Below, one piece after another: positions 1 through 10,927 of a stretch of DNA of 64,000 nucleotides. Within the stretch, counting starts at the first letter, position 1. Each line of letters starts with the position of its first letter. The stretch comes from Allacma fusca (taxonomy: Eukaryota > Arthropoda > Collembola > Symphypleona > Sminthuridae). The notes under the pieces are model-generated. The model had not been told where the DNA came from. It made no database searches and was given only the letters and a program-made list of their open reading frames with translations. The position numbers were made by a program, and so were the translations under genes. Where the stretch lies: contig OX359249.1 of NCBI GenBank assembly GCA_947179485.1, positions 50,107,402-50,171,401 on the forward strand, read 5' to 3'.

Positions 1-1509
1 GCAATAAGTAGTTATGATTAATTTTGGCGATAGATTGGATAAATGTGACTCCTCAATTCGAATTTGTTAGTAGAACTAATATTACTAGATTCAATTAAAA
101 CTCAATTGCAATTAACTTGGTTATTAATAGTTTTATAAATTCAGCTGTAAGTCTAATACACGAATGTACTTAAGACAAAGCATCCCCTGTAAATTTATAA
201 AGACTTATTTGGAAAGGATGTGATTATCACTGTACTGGTCAACAATGGCTACCCATTGCTGGCCGCGCGCAGGAAACATTTAAAGCAGTGGCACATTGTC
301 CGTGCGATTAAATTGAATCTGTTGATAAAACATTCCCAAGTTACCAGTCAGGTGCCGTGATCGTGGAATATCATGTGAATACTCTATTCAGATACTGGAG
401 CAGTGATTGAAGCCCGTGGGAGAAGTTGTTTGTCTGGTTCAAGCAAATACTTTCCACACTACCTTCCGGTACAGTTAGACTCCTCATTGGAGCTGGAAGG
501 TATATTGTGAAAGATCTTAGCGAGCGACATACACTATGATCATGAGAAATTGGTCTTCACACTGTTTACACCAGGTACATATGTCGACATGATTGAAGTC
601 CTGGTGGTGGACATGAGATCAATGACGTTAAATTACTGCGGCCCAGTCTAATTTATGACGTCAAAGCCCAGTCTCAGACTTCGTTGGCTTCCTAAGACCA
701 ATTCAAGTTAGGAGTCTGGTTGCTTATCTCGCACATGTGGTTTACGATTTCCAGGATCGAAATTATTCCGAGTGTGTAATTTTTATATTTGAGTGATTGT
801 GAAAATTGTGGTGCGAATGGATCACTACCTAAACTAATTACTTGCCTAATTCTGCTTTTGCAGGCTGGTGGAACACGGTGGATGTTTAGCTGGCTACTTT
901 TTGTACCAACATTTGAGGTATGAGATCAAATGCATTCCTAGCAGCTCAAGAATGATTTGCAAGCTTTTATAGGGCTGGTGGAACTTCAGACCTCTTTCCA
1001 GGATCTGAACGACTTGAACCAATGAAAGCACTGGAAGATCTTCTAGGAGGATCAATTTGTATTTGGCAGTTTTGTTTTATTTTTATAAATGGAAGGAGGG
1101 AGACAAATATCTTTTCCCTTTAAAACAAATATTTTAATTCAAATTTGTCGTGTATTTTGCAACACCTGTGACGTTGGAGTAACGTCAGCGAGGAAGCTGG
1201 AAATGCAGGAGCTGTTCTATTTAACATCTACGGTCATACAACAGCTTGTTTATTAGAATAAGTATTTACCGGCATAAAATTAACGTGGACAATATTGTAG
1301 TGATCCAAATCCAACCCCAATTCCAGATGTCTCAAGCCGCGCTCACTCTGGTGAGGCGACAACTTCCCTTCCCCATTCCTTTATTAAATAACCTAGAGAC
1401 CTTAGATTCCTTGATTAGACTACCCCTCCCTTCCATGCCAGAATTTTAATATTCTTAAATTATCCTTCAGTAATATCGTGAGAATTCAAAATTCCAGTAC
1501 CTACCTGAT
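1..1509. other. Non-coding or unresolved left edge
   Basis: No recognisable gene. A candidate terminal exon at 973-1123 opens after an AG and reads a short peptide to a TAA, and the motif GCTGGTGGAAC occurs twice (near 864 and 974), each time just after an AG. I could not tie either to a known protein, so this may be the 3' end of a gene lying to the left, or nothing. Confidence 0.3.
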
Positions 1510-1657
1510 ACGTACATATTAGCGTAGAAATAAGTATTTCATACGTACATATTAGCGTGGAGATAAGTATTTCATACGTACATATTAGCGTGGAGATAAG
1601 TATTTCATACGTACATATTAGCGTGGAGATAAGTATTTGGTACGTATATATTAGCGG
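1510..1657. repeat. 33-bp minisatellite, about 4.5 copies
   Basis: Four consecutive 33-bp units begin at 1510, 1543, 1576 and 1609, followed by a partial unit. The unit core is ACGTACATATTAGCG followed by a purine-rich tail. Because 33 is a multiple of 3, an open reading frame runs through it on the minus strand; I treat that as an artefact of the repeat. Confidence 0.9.
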
Positions 1658-2010
1658 AGGAGTTAAGGTAATGCTAAGGTCTAAAAATAAGAGGTAAGGG
1701 AGCGGACACAAATGATGTCATGTGTTGAGGCAGTCAGTCAGTTACTGAATTACATGACGCAGAATGACAGACTGAGTCAGTCTTGTTACGGCAAACTGAC
1801 GTCATTCATTTTAGCGCCTTATTTACGTCCTCACATTAATCTTACTCTCAGACACCTATGTAGTTTCATTTTAAATAATAAATATGGCTTTAATACTTAA
1901 AACTACCATATACTTTAAATACTAGCCAACGACGGAGCATAAAATCGTAAACGATTAAATTTTTTGGATGTCGCCAACTTCGTCTTACCTAACATTACAT
2001 AAGTACATAC

Positions 2011-2378
2011 CAGAGGTCGGATTTCTGTAAATCTCCCTGGAAGATTATTTCAGAATTTCCCTGCTGAATCAAATGTCCTTGCAGGAAGGTCATCAAAGAT
2101 TTCAAAAATCCCTGCTGAAGAAAAGGTAAACGATTTTCAAAATCCCTGTTGGAAAAAATAATTTCCCAGCAAGTCGTCAAATTCCTGCCAAATACGGTAA
2201 ACCAATCTAAAAATCCCTGTTAGCCTAACAAATTTCCCTGAAACACGTCAACAAATTTGAAAATATTTTAAAATCCTTGTTCGCAAAATTTTTCCCTGCC
2301 GGAAATATTTTTTCCCTGCCAGAAATATTTTTTCCCTGGGAAGAATCTTCCCGTCTTCCCACAAAAATCCGACCTCTG
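2011..2378. mobile_element. hAT-like MITE, GTCGGATTTTTG family, copy 1
   Basis: TIRs are CAGAGGTCGGATTT at the left and its inverse at the right (CCGACCTCTG, ending at 2378). The six bases ACATAC are repeated on both sides (2005-2010 and 2379-2384), a plausible remnant of an 8-bp duplication. The interior is made of imperfect repeats around the phrase AAAATCCCTG. A sister copy lies at 23273-23660, and reverse-oriented fragments lie near 5045-5195 and 6676-6942. No coding capacity. Confidence 0.75.
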
Positions 2379-2420
2379 ACATACGAATGATGTCATATAC
2401 AGTCAGTCATGTGTGGATAT

Positions 2421-3276
2421 CAGAGCTTCTGCCGGGGACGGCTACGGGACGTCGGGACACTGGACGGACCGGGACGGGACGTCCCCGGGGACAAAATAAT
2501 TGTCCCCATGTCGTAATCGGGACGGGACGGGGACAAAAACAATTGTCCCCATTATATCAGGGACGGGACGGGGACAAAACAAATTGTCCCCATTATATCA
2601 GGGACGGGACGGGGACAAAACAAATTGTCCCCACTATATTCGGGACGGGACGGGGACAAAAACAATTGTTCCCATTATATTCGCGACATGCTTTTTGGTC
2701 GTGTATATAACGTGACGGGACGAGCAAGCATAGCAGAACAAGGATAACGTTTCAGCTTTAATGCTCATGAGTAAACTATTCTGTGAACACTATTTCACCG
2801 AATGTAAGACATTCGATTTTAGGTTGTAGAAAATGAGGCTTGTAGCTCAAAAAATTCAGGAAGAATCTTGAAGCCACGATTCTATAAATGTGTTTTTATG
2901 TGTTTGGTATAAATATTGTTTGTACGAAATTTTCCTCATGTTCGGATTTTCGGTATGAGAATGTCGACAACTGTTTTCAGTAATTATCGGGACGGTACAG
3001 AAATTTTGTTCACATGCCACGATTTTCAGGACCGGGGACAATATTTTTTTTAATTTTGGGGACGGGACGGGGACAAGATTTTTGTCCCCATGTCCCGACT
3101 TTCGGGACGGGACCGGGGACAAGGTTTTTAAAAAATTTTGGGGACGGGACGGGGACATGGTTTTTGTCCCCGTGTCCCGATTGACGGGACGGGACTGGGG
3201 ACAAACGTTTTTAAAAAATATCGGGACGGGACGGGACGGGGACGGGACAATAATTTTGTCCCCAATAGAAGCTCTG
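2421..3276. mobile_element. hAT-like MITE, GGGAC-rich family, with intact 8-bp TSD
   Basis: The ends are CAGAGCTTCT (left, 2421) and its inverse AGAAGCTCTG (right, ending 3276). The perfect 8-bp target duplication GTGGATAT is at 2413-2420 and 3277-3284. A CAGAG terminus with an 8-bp duplication is diagnostic of hAT-type elements. The interior is dominated by GGGAC motifs and includes a 41-bp tandem repeat (2519-2682). Related, more decayed sequence is seen at 20056-20199, about 46887-47400 and about 61790-62387. Confidence 0.88.
2519..2682. repeat. 41-bp minisatellite inside the GGGAC MITE
   Basis: Four 41-bp units start at 2519, 2560, 2601 and 2642. Each contains an internal hairpin: GGGGACAA, a 6-base A/C loop, then TTGTCCCC. 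Apparent open reading frames across this block are repeat artefacts. Confidence 0.9.
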
Positions 3277-3361
3277 GTGGATATGACAGTGAATGATTGC
3301 TTAGTCAGTGAGTCATAAAAAGCCTCTATTTTGTATGACATCATTTGTGTCCGCTCCCTAA

Positions 3362-5044
3362 GGATAAAAATAAGAATCCAGAGTCAAAATAAGGAGTAGG
3401 AATAAAAGTAAGAATGTGTGAATGTGCAACACATGCGTAGAAGCCATTATCGATCGCCTGACCGTTGTCTTAAGTAAAAATGGTCATAGTTAGAAAGGTC
3501 CTGCCTGTGTGTAGAAAATGTACTTTGACTCCTCTCGGCCCGAGTGGATGAGGAGGGGGAGAAATTCTCCCCATGCGTAAGATGTATAGGTGTATAAGGT
3601 ACTAGTGCGTATCTACTTGAGACTATTGTCTTTTAGTCTAAGACGTTTTTCCCAAGGAGAACAAGTATTGATTATATTTTAAACCATGTTAGTGCGTAAG
3701 TGTAACCATAGTTAGGGTCGTATAACTATAAAGTTCGGATGAGGTTGTTTTGTGGATAGGAGAAACAAAGTTATTTCGTTCCGGAGTAAATAGGATTCTT
3801 TTACGATGGCTATAAAACTCTTGGCTGATAATTGGACTCTTATCAAATAATTGGATCTTTATCAGATAATTGGCTCGGTCTTTACGATCGTAATAAAAGT
3901 AAGATACGATAGGATCTAAGATTAGAAAAGTAATCAAGGCTGAGATGGTCCATGTATGTATTGTAATGTGTTTAAACGTAAAGGGACAAAAAACCGGCGC
4001 CCCGCTGCAGAGGTTAGAAATTGGATTCGGCCAGATGGTCCGGTCGTAAAATCTAACCAATTAACTTCTGGATTTTGAGAGTGCGGCTGCGGTCGAGTAA
4101 AAATACCCCTGGAAAAATCGAGAGATTTACAGTCGATTTGAACACGCCGATCTATAGATACTGTCCTCTTGGGCTCTCCTTTATTCATTTTCGTACAGTC
4201 GAAAACTCTACCTTTTACGAAAGATTTCAATCTCAGAAACCAAATAGTTTTTGACCATAGCCTTTACTCTCAGAAGAGAAAGGAATTACCACAGCCCTAC
4301 TGGCTGGTGGGTTTTATTCAGTATTTTGAGGAAATAGTTAGAAATTTTGATAGAATTTTGGGAAACCTTTTGGTAACCCTTTCGTAAACTTGTATTCAGA
4401 TCTAGCTTGTACTTTTATACAATATTGTAGAACTTTATAATTTTAGTATTTAGATTTAAGGAAGATCTTATTAGAATCATTACTCACTTTAGAATTTAAA
4501 TCTAATTGTTATATTTTGTTTAGGGAACCAAACAAAGATATTCCTTTCCTAGATTCAATTATTTATACTCGTCAAAGGTTAATAAAAATCTTCAGGTTTT
4601 GAAGAAACGAAAGTAAATCAAAGGGATTAATAGTACGTTCTTAATCTCAATTCAGATCCATAACATACCGCTCAGTTCACCAGGTCCTTAGTCAGCTTAA
4701 GTACGATGGTTAAGCTTTACATCTTATGCAATTTTGATTGAGAAATTCGGCTTTTTAATTCCATAAATCTCTGTCTCCCCATTCACAATCAATTTCCCTG
4801 CTGGGAAAGTGTAACCGCATTATAATTAAATAACGAATTCCGGACTTAATTCAAAACAGGTTCAAATGGTGTGTAACTCACTACAGTCGGTGTAATCATT
4901 ATTTATCAAATCGAGTGCTTTTTAAATTCTCACATTCAGCACTCCCTAACACAACAATTTAAATCACCAATTTACCTACTACTAATAATGTGGTAGTCAC
5001 CAGAAAACGTTACTCTCACAGCCACCCATAAGGAGTCGAGTTTA
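3362..5044. other. Gene-free stretch
   Basis: I see no gene, tandem array or bounded transposon here. Short open frames on the minus strand at 3.7-4.2 kb have no supported start, splice context or recognisable motif. Confidence 0.5.
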
Positions 5045-5195
5045 TGTAGGAGAAAAAAAAATCAGCAGGCAAATTTTCAAACGGGATTGCAAACAGGAAT
5101 TTTCAAATCTGTTGACCTTTTATGGCAAGGATTTTCGAAATTGTTGAGGGGTTTTATGGAACACAATTTTTGTCAGCAGGGATTTTTAAGAAGTT
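5045..5195 (-). mobile_element. Fragment of the GTCGGATTTTTG MITE family
   Basis: The sequence carries the family's internal phrases in reverse orientation relative to 2011-2378 (for example CAGCAGGGATTTTT and GAAATTGTTGAGG). No terminal inverted repeat was found at its left side, so it is a fragment. It may be the left part of the copy whose right part is at 6676-6942, split by later insertions. Confidence 0.55.
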
Positions 5196-6056
5196 GCTTT
5201 TAAAGGAGATGTGCCCAGGTCTGTGTACGTGCCCAGGTTTGTCCCCTAAAAAAAGCAACCTATATGCTTTTACCCATAACTCAAAAAGTGACTTTCTCAG
5301 ATAACTCTTGAACCAAAAATCGTACTTGTAATGTCAAAGGCTTAAAGTCAATGGGAATGCAAGTCGAATCTCCATGAATTTTTACAATCGCATATCCCTT
5401 AAGGTTTGGCATTCCTTTGCAAATATAAACAAAAATTGGTCCCAATTTCATAAAAAAATATCCATGGCCTCCGTTCATTTAGCATTGCGAGCTAGAAAAG
5501 TGCGTTCCACCCCTTGGAACTACATGAAATTTTTCAGGAGGGTGCCTTGAGTAACTAGGACCTTAGTATAAAAATTTGGTACTGTGATCTTTAAGGGATC
5601 AGCCCTTAAACATAGTTTTCCTTAAGCCTGTTGTCAACAAGATTTTTAACTTTTTGTACAATAAAAATGAAAATTAATAAAAACTATTCTTGCAATCCAA
5701 GCGATAAAAAAATTTATAATGTATATTCGGCTATTAAATTATTAAAATCTTAAGCTTAATACTATTCAGCTAAGCAGACGTTTTTGCATAATATGCTGCA
5801 ATCTAAGCAAACCACAATAGTTCCCTTTCCCTCAAACTGAAAGTGCAGATATGCAATTGATATTGAACAACTAATATAGATAACTATACAGGCTACGAAA
5901 GATATCCAGAGATTAGGGGATATTTTAGTTTAATATTGTTGATGGTTGAAATAAATAATGTTTTCCTGTGTTTTTAACATTACTGGACGTGAATATCATT
6001 TTCCCCCTTAACATTGGATACCATTGTAATCTGTGCTTTTGTATCAAAAAGTTGGA

Positions 6057-6675
6057 AATAAATTAATAGCTAAAAAAAGCTAAAGTAGAAGTTGCTTTTG
6101 CGCCCTCAAAAGTTAAAAACAAGTTTTTTGGTTGGGTTTGTCAAAGGAATCAATATTCTGTTACTGAAAATGATGAAAACGATTGAAACGACGAAAAGCA
6201 ACGCTACGATGTGTGTGTAGTTTATAGTCCCCATAAAGTACTACTTTATGGGGACTATAAACTATAGTAGCCGAGAAGCAGCACTATACTTCAACTTTTT
6301 GCAATCCCACAATATGCTGCATTTATTATCCATTGATTACTTAATTATTACAATTCCAGGAAATTCAGTAATTCTCACATGTAAATACTGTTGAAAACTA
6401 CGACGGAATTTCGTATTTTAGAATATTAGGATTGCATAAAGTTAGAACAAACCTCATTTTGACACAAAGGCATGGTGCTGCTACTCGGCTACATTATGGG
6501 GACTATACAAACTACACACACATCGTAGCGTTGCTTTTCGTCGTTTCAAGCGTTTTCATCATTTTCAGTAACAGAATATTGATTCCTTTGACAAACCCAA
6601 CCAAAAAACTTGTTTTTAACTTTTGAGGGCGCAAAAGCAACTTCTACTTTAGCTTTTTTTAGCTATTAATTTATT
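6057..6675. mobile_element. Fold-back element with arms of over 200 bp
   Basis: The left arm (6057 to about 6290) reappears inverted at about 6465-6675. Both arms carry TAGCTTTTTTTAGCTATTAA at the outer end, then GCGCAAAAGCAACTTCTAC, then the CAAACCCAACCAAAAAACTT block. About 175 bp of unrelated loop separates the arms. The left arm holds an extra perfect palindrome at 6219-6263. No coding capacity and no clear target duplication. It abuts the MITE fragment at 6676 and may have inserted into it. Confidence 0.75.
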
Positions 6676-6942
6676 GAAATTGTTGAGGTGTTTTACTGAA
6701 AATGAATTTTGTCAACAGAGATTTTTGAAAGCGTTGAGGTGATTTACGAAAATAATTTTTCGTCAGCAGGAATTTCAAATTTGTTGACCTTTTTTCAGCA
6801 GGGATTTTTGAATTTGAAGGGGTGTATTACGAAAATTGTTTTGTGAACAGGGAGTTTTAAACTTGCTTTGAACAGGGACATCATGACCAGCAGGGAAAAT
6901 GAAAAAATCTTCCAGGGAGATTTACAAAAATTCGACCCCATG
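6676..6942 (-). mobile_element. GTCGGATTTTTG MITE family fragment with its terminus
   Basis: Reverse-oriented relative of 2011-2378. It ends with GGGAGATTTACAAAAATTCG followed by ACCCCATG, matching the left terminus of the 23273 copy (CATGGGTCGGATTTTTG) in inverse. It directly follows the fold-back element. Confidence 0.65.
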
Positions 6943-9107
6943 GGTCTGTATTATAGTTAATACTTGGACAATGCTGTGATACATCTTATTCAACCTGCCC
7001 ATCTGGTTTCTTAACGCATCTTTTGAAATGTTCTCCAATACTATCTCCTTGATAGCCTGGAAAATTTAATTTTAATAACCTTGACGGTTGAAAGGCATTA
7101 ATTTGTAAGGACAGTTTGTCATTTTTATTTATTATGGTGGGACAGGTTTTGATACTGAACTTGTCGATCATTACACCATGACATTGTTCGATAGATTGCA
7201 ATTTGGGTATAACATCCAGTGAATTACAACTGGAATTGTTTTTTATGATTCCAGTATTTCTGCACAAAAACAAAAGTTTACCGAGCATATGGTTGACGAA
7301 ACATCCGCCCTTGTCACAACAATTGATTGCAATAATTAATCAGACATGTGAAAATTTTTATCAAAATCGCTAGAGGCAGATCTTTAAAAAATTACGCCGT
7401 ATTAGGTTAGGTTATTACGTTGACTCAAGGGAAAAGTTGGGAACAAACATCTTCAGATTTCGTAACCTATACAAGCTAAAGGGGTGAGTTAAGTAATGGA
7501 CGTTGTACAAATTCTGACAAATTTTCCAAATTTGAAAATTCTATTTTTTGCGAACCAGTAATAACGCGTCTTCGTGAATATACAGCTACATTCATTATGG
7601 TTTAATACAGGGAGGATAGTAAGTTTATCCTACACTGGGTGACTCTTTCTGTAACAAGTTTCAACCTAACAAGACCGGATACTGGCAAATGTCCTAAATT
7701 GTAGATAACCATATTATCGATATGACCAAAATTTTCAAACCACAAATTACATTTTCAAGTCGTCAATTCAATACCAAGGAGTGTTTCTGCAATTCATGGT
7801 ATAAACCTTAGTTCTGGGGGATATATTTGTTTGTGCAAATTAATATTTTTATGCCGAGTATATGCTACCACGTTATTTTAACCGGAATGACGTGTTTTAA
7901 ACATTTTAAGGTACTTGGGGTAATGCGTGACATCAATGACCGGTGGATTAATTGATTGTGTCAGTCTATAAGCCAAATTGATGATTCATTGAGAAAACGC
8001 TTCAATTCTTCTACTTCCGTGAATACAAAAGCTGTGGGCCTACTCCAGAGTCTAACATAACCTTTAATACACATGGAACTCAATACATCACTCGATGCAA
8101 TTCACAGCACATGTGGTTCTTGTGAACGTTTAATTTAGAAAATTCAAATAGCTACATGTGACGTATTTATAAATCAAGTCTTGAAGCACGAAGCTCATAA
8201 GAGTTGAAGAATTCCTCCATAATGCTATATTGAAAACTATAAACCTATTACTCCATTCCCCTAACACTTTGCGTTTATCACAGCTTGAATATCAATCAAT
8301 CAAATATTTATTCAGGAATCCAGTCGGGCAGGCCCATATCTTCCTGGTAAAAGTACAGTACAGTTAAAACAAGCTTCAACATATAAGTAGCTCTGTAATC
8401 TAAGAACTATACAAATTTATGAAGGTCCTGCACAGTGTCCGGTGACTAAAGTTAATAAGAATAATTTTGTGCGACTAAATGAGATTATATTTAGAAATGA
8501 ACTTATTTCTATATACAGATAGCACTGGACATTTAAAAATGAAGTAGAAGATATCATTTGTTTCATTCAAGTTACAATACACACCGTTATTAAAGTTAAA
8601 TATATCTTTAAAGAATTTCAAATTGATACATTCAGAGTTGAGTCTAAAATTACACGCCGTTCTTAAGCAGTTAATTGATATCCTCGAAATGAAATATTGA
8701 GGAGTAGAGAAGACTTTTTATTAATCTAATCTGAGTTGTCAAAAGGTTACAAAAGGTCACGCTAAGCATCAATATACCCATTGTGTTCATATATATTTGA
8801 TATAATATCTTTGATATAATATCTTTTATCTCTGTATTAAGTATTTCTGGAGATTGTGCCTTCCAAATAGTTGCACTAACCAATTGACCGCAGTTTGTGT
8901 CAAAAAATTACATGCTTAAGTCAGTCGAAGGTTCGAGCAAAATTAACAAAAATCGAAAATAGTATCCCCTTGCATTCTCAAAATGATTTGAATGATTGAC
9001 ATTAAGCAGAAGATCTGGTCAAAATATCCCATCTGCTTTCTAAATCCCGCTTGAGTTTCTAGCCGAATTCCACGCTCTTCGTTCCAACGAGTTATAATAA
9101 TTAAGTA
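6943..9107. other. Gene-free stretch
   Basis: No gene recognised. Around 8285-8345 there is a short ATCAATCAATCAAATATT segment followed by a CAGTCGGGCAGGCCC phrase that looks like part of a dispersed repeat, but I could not place it in a family or find its ends. Confidence 0.45.
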
Positions 9108-10919
9108 CATACTTGCAGTTTTGGTCCAAAGTTCACTTTCAGTTACATTCACATCCTCAAATTTTGTGTGACATTCAGTTAAGTTCAGTTCCCCTTGTCC
9201 AAAGCCTGTCGTAGTTCAGTTCAATACACTGCGTACTTTCCAATCGTTACGTTCAGTTCAGTTCACCCTTGCAGTATTTTTTCAAAGTTCAATTCAATTC
9301 ATGATTAACTTTTCGGTCGTTCAGTTCAGTTTGCTTTATCTGTCATTAGCGAGCCAATTAGTTCAAGTCATTTATGGTATATCTGTATTTAAGTGACATT
9401 TACTTATATTTTTATAGCTGACTTTGAACTTTGACTCAAGCACGATTTTTCGCGATTTAAATGACTGATTAGATAACTAGTTTCTTATCGGGACGGGAAT
9501 ACCGCCGGTACGTTACCGGTACCGCAAAAATGTTCCGTTTCCATTACCGGGACGGAAACGGGAAAACTGAAACAGATCCGATAAAATCGGAGCGTATTCG
9601 TTTTAGGTTTCGGTACCGAAAATGGAACCGGCAATGTAGTACCGATCGGGAAAGGTATGACAAGCTAAATTTCCCGAAACCGAAGTGCTCGTCCCGATAG
9701 ACCCAAAAAAGTAACATAGCTTGGCTGAAAAAATTTCTAGCAGAAAATGTGAAACCAAAATGTGCATGGTTCCGTTCTACTGTAATTACTTACCATGTGT
9801 GCTTCGCGTTCAGCAGAGATGTGAACTCTTCTTTAATTCCTCTTGTCTAGTATTTTTTTGCATGGTTCATAAATTAGGATTTTAATTAAGATGAAGCAAA
9901 TTCTGCTTTGTCATAGAAACCCAAAACCCTACGAAAGAATATTGGACGTCGAAAACCTAGGAAACCAATTACAAAACCAGGTCTAACATGTTACCGATAC
10001 CAAGGTATTATTTGAAAGCATGGCTGGGTCGAAAAACGAGGATTCGACCGTGTAAAATAAGTTGCTTAAAGCACCTGGGAATTGTAGATTAGACTAGTGT
10101 GTGGAAAGTGTGAATTGCGTTTTTGTTTGTGCAATAAGGACTTGAGCGTAAACCTAATATACAAAATGTGAACTGATACTTAAAATCTCTTATCGGTACT
10201 GATTCGAAACGTTTCGGGAAAAACCAATATCGGGTCATTCGGTTTCGAGATACTATCGGTACCGGGACAAAAAAAAGGTTCCCGTTTCGGGATAATAATT
10301 TCCCGAACCGAAATTTCCGGTATCGGAACGGTACCGGTTTCTGATTTGCAAGATTTCATTCGGTTCGGAACGGTAAGGATGTCAGGACGGTTTTTTGTCT
10401 CGATAAGAAACACTAATGAAAACCAAGTTACTCCAAGTTAATAAATCATATATATCAAATATGCTTGCTATTATTGCGCGTTTTAATTCATACGATTTAG
10501 TCCAAAATGTGACAAATATGCGTTATTAAATGTAAAGTACCGCCTTCTTGTAAATAACTATTTCTTTGATTTGTAATTTAATGTCATTGTAATGAAGTCA
10601 AAAACCAGAATACTAGTTTTTGAGATTACAACTATAAAATATATAGATGCAATTTAGATATAGATCATATTCGTGTGGTGTTCACGAATATAAATGTTTA
10701 TATTCAAACCTGGACTGTTAAGTTCAATTCAGGTCAGTATGTGTTATTTGAACGTATGATGAACGTTCGTTCACATTCATATTAAGTTCTGCTGAGTTCA
10801 ATTTAAATTCATTCAATCAAAATTTTGCGTTTAGCTAGTTCGTTTAAGTTCATTCAAAAACAATGGATATATGGGCTAGTTCAGTTCACCACTTTATGAA
10901 CTGAACGACTGCAAGTATG
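9108..10919. mobile_element. MITE with GTTCAGTTCA-rich interior, carrying a second element
   Basis: A 12-bp perfect TIR CATACTTGCAGT lies at 9108 and, inverted, ends at 10919. The flanks ATTAAGTA (9100-9107) and ATTAAATA (10920-10927) match at 7 of 8 positions, consistent with an 8-bp duplication. Both halves are rich in GTTCA/TGAAC motifs. The central part (9480-10411) is a different element. Superfamily not certain; the 8-bp duplication suggests hAT. Confidence 0.65.
9480..10411. mobile_element. Nested MITE rich in GGTACCGGTACC motifs
   Basis: Ends are GTTTCTTATCGGGACGGG (left) and the inverse of GTTTCTTATCGAGAC (right, ending 10411). The bases ACTA flank both sides (9476-9479 and 10412-10415), perhaps a short target duplication. 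Each end carries clusters of GGTACC, CGGTACCG and TTCGGTTTCG motifs in opposite orientations. No open reading frame of note. It interrupts the element at 9108-10919. Confidence 0.65.
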
Positions 10920-10927
10920 ATTAAATA

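Larger units (their letters stand above)
1698..3358. mobile_element. Harbinger-like non-autonomous DNA transposon carrying two nested MITEs
   Basis: The ends are a perfect 24-bp terminal inverted repeat beginning GGGAGCGGACACAAATGATG (left end at 1698, right end at 3358). A 3-bp duplication TAA flanks it (1695-1697 and 3359-3361). A TIR starting GGG and a TWA target duplication fit the PIF/Harbinger superfamily. There is no transposase. About three quarters of its length is two later insertions (2011-2378 and 2421-3276), which leaves an ancestral element of only about 0.4 kb. The superfamily call is inference from end structure only. Confidence 0.75.

Noticed and set aside
973-1123. Candidate terminal exon reading AGGTSDLFPGSERLEPMKAL
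   Set aside because: It looks coding in places, but the upstream exon, phase and family cannot be established, so it was not listed as a gene.
2387-3344. Several overlapping open frames in the GGGAC-rich block
   Set aside because: They follow the 41-bp tandem units and the inverted arms of a MITE; no protein is implied.
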